Positions 46,701 to 49,700 of a stretch of 64,000 bases of DNA are shown here, piece by piece; position 1 is the stretch's first letter; each line of letters opens with the position of its first letter. Both the position numbers and the translations under genes were made by a program. Under the pieces are notes generated by a model. The model was given only the letters and a program-made list of their open reading frames with translations, did no database searches and was not told the DNA's origin. Location of the stretch: positions 744,001-808,000 of the forward strand of contig NZ_CP061291.1 in NCBI RefSeq assembly GCF_018687455.1, read 5' to 3'. The stretch is from Polynucleobacter sp. TSB-Sco08W16 (GTDB lineage Bacteria > Pseudomonadota > Gammaproteobacteria > Burkholderiales > Burkholderiaceae).

Positions 46701-49700
46701 CAACGATCACCTCTACTGCAGGGACTGGTATTAAAAACTCGGGCTTGATTACAAGCCTATCAAATATTGGAAGCATCTCAGGTCTAAGCTATGGCATCAA
46801 CAATACAGGATCGATTGGCACATTAAGTAACGCGCAAACTAACCTTACCTACAGTGGCGTTTTAGCAAGTAATTACTTAGCAAGCATCACCGGTACAAGC
46901 AGTGGTAGCTTCGGAACTGCTGCATTTAGCAATACTTCCGGCCACATGAATTTTGGGATTGCCAGCGGATCTTCACTCTCCGCGTATACCTATGTTGGTG
47001 TATTGAGTGGCCTTAGCGCTTCCTATCTATCCAACTCAAGTGGCTCTTATAGTTCATATAACTGGATATTGTCAGCAGAAACTGCGCAGAACACCACTTG
47101 GGATTTGATTGTTGCGGCAAGCTCATCAAGCAACTTTAATTCAGGAACGATTGCTAATCTCAGTATTACTGGATCTTCAACTTACTTAGTTATTAATACA
47201 GGAACTATTACCAATAGCCTCAGTAATTCAGGAACTATAGCTAGTATTGTTAACAGCGGCTCCATTACCAGCTTGACCAATAGCGGTACGACTAGCTCGA
47301 TTGCTACATTATCTAATAGTGGTTCTATCACCACCGCAACTAATACTGGATCGATTGGCACTTTTACCAATACCGGAACGATCGCAACTGTTTCAAGCAG
47401 CGGCTCCATTACCAGCTTAACTAATAGCGGTACAACTAGCTCGATTGGTACTCTGATCAATAGCGGTTCTATCACGACCGCAACTAATGCTGGCACAGTT
47501 GGCGCATTTACCAATGCCGGAACAATTGCGACTGTTTCAAGTAGTAGCTCCATTACTAGCCTGACCAATAGCGGTACGACAAGCTCGATTGGCACTCTGA
47601 TCAATAGCGGTTCAATCGCTACTGCAAGCAATGCCGGTACGATTGGCACAATAAGCAATGCTGGCACAATCGCTAGCGCTACCAATACCGGCTCCATCGC
47701 TAGCCTGACCAATAGCGGTACAACTAGCTCGATTGGTACTCTGATCAATAGCGGCTCAATCACTACTGCAAGCAATGAAGGTGCGATTGCCGGCGCCAAT
47801 AATAGCGGATTGATCGCTAGCTTCAGTAATAACGGTGTAACCAGCTCAATTGGTACTTTGACCAATAGTGGTGCGATCACCACTGCAATAAACGTTGGCA
47901 CGATTGGTGCTGTCATTAATACCGGCACCATTACTGTCGCCAATAACAGCGGTTTGATCTCTAGCTTAAGTAATAGCGGCACCACTAGCTCAATTGCTAT
48001 ATTGACCAATAGCGGTTCAATCACTTCTGCAATGAATGCTGGCACTATCAATACCGTAAGTAATACCGGTAAGATTACTGCCATTGCTAACAGCGGTTCA
48101 ATTGCTAGTCTAACTAACAGCGCTATTAGCAGTTCGATTGGTGTGTTAACCAATAGCGGATCAATGGCCGTTGCAACGAATTCCGGCACGATTGCTAGTT
48201 TGAATAATAGCGGCACAATCGGCGCATCAGTTGGCAGTGGCATTAAAAATACTGGTTTAATTAGTAACTTAACCAATACTGGAACAATTACAGGTTCAAT
48301 CGCCGGTATCAATAACACGGGCACTATTTCAACTCTGACTAATGCGCAGTCTAGCTTGACCTATAAAGGCACGCTACCAACTAATTACAGCATCATCATT
48401 AATAGCGCCAGCAGTTACGGATTGTTGTCTATTGTTGGAACAGCGACCGGTACCATGAATTTTGGAATTGCTGCTGGATCAAATGTCTTCAAGAATACTT
48501 ATCTGCACGTATTGAGTGGCATTAGTGCAAGCAATTTATACAATCTAAGTGGTAGCTTTGGAAGCGATAGCTGGGTCTTGGTTGAAGATGGGGCCAATAC
48601 TTGGGACTTATCTGTGACAGTCCCGACTAATTACACTATCTCTGCTAATACTATCGGCTATACCAATGACATTGCTATCAATAGCCTCTTAGTCAGCGCA
48701 ACAGTATCTGGCTTGCTATCTAATATCAATACGATTTCAGGTGGCGCTACCGGAATTATTAATACCGGATCAATTGCCACGCTAAGCAATAGTGGAATAG
48801 TAAATGGTAGCGTCTATGGCGTACAAAATACGGCAAATATTGGTACTTTAATCAACAGTAATGTGGTTTCAGGCAGCTTGGCAGGTATCTTTAATAATGC
48901 GGGAACAATCGCCAGCCTAGCCAATACCAATACAATTTATTCTGCTGGTGGAACTGGTATTAAGAATACCGGTCTCATTACATCCCTGGTAAATACAGGC
49001 TCAATTTCAGGCTTGAATGCCGGTATTTACAACTCTGGCACGATTTCAACATTGACTAATGCGCAGTCTGGCTTGAGCTATAAGGGCATACTCCCAAGCA
49101 ATTACAACGAGGTAGTAGGTGGTACGGTCAGCACTAATTTTGGTGGCTTGAATTATTCCTCAAGTGGAACACTTTCCGCTGGCATCATGAACTTTGCTAT
49201 TGCTAGTGGTTCGACTATCGCTGCTTACAACTATGCTGGTGTTTTGACTGGCCTAAATACAAGTAATCTCCAGAATATTACGGGCATATATGCCAATGCA
49301 AATGGAGATTCATTTATCTGGAGTTTGGGTACAGTAGGGTCTTCATTAACGGGTGTTATGACGGTTGCCTCGGCATCGGCTACTACCATATCCTATGGAA
49401 CAGCTATAACTTCAGCTCAGCTAGCTAGCAGTCCAAGCATCTCTATCGTGAGCCTTAATGGCGGAACCATTAATGCTTCAAGCTCAGTCTCTAGTATTGG
49501 TCAGTACATAGCGACCTCTACTATTGGCGGCGTCATTAATCAAAATGCTGTTCAAACGACCATTTCTAATCAAGTAAGTGGTTCTGGCATGATCACGATT
49601 ACCAATACGCAGGGCGGCTCAATTAGCACAGCTGGTGTGGTTGCTTTGACTGCGAATAACAGCGGATTTAGCGGTGGTATCGAGGTCGATCCTGGTGCAA

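Larger units (their letters stand above)
22252..49330 (+). repeat. Ten dispersed copies of a ~100-residue LTYxGxLPxNYN...WDL module
   Basis: Each copy starts with a Q-S/T-x-L-T/S-Y segment, then a LPxNYN strand, FG(K/Q), (F/V)GI-x-S-S, a TYxxVxSGL strand, and mostly ends in a WDL motif after a gap. Approximate positions: 22252-22548, 31588-31884, 33973-34242, 41363-41650, 42914-43201, 44212-44515, 45375-45660, 46832-47108, 48342-48612 and 49060-49330 (the last lacks WDL). Copies are sparse in the first two thirds and close together in the last ten kilobases. The module does not follow the 22-residue rung rule, so it is a separate fold or an insert on the helix. I do not recognise it as a named domain. 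Confidence 0.85.

Noticed and set aside
47182..48324. 380-codon open frame on the minus strand opposite the giant gene, and similar ones such as 24892-25614 and 23809-24294
   Set aside because: They lie exactly where the passenger repeats are most regular. Repeated codons for N, S, G, T and I read backwards give repeats rich in L, V, P and I with no stops. No start context or family resemblance.
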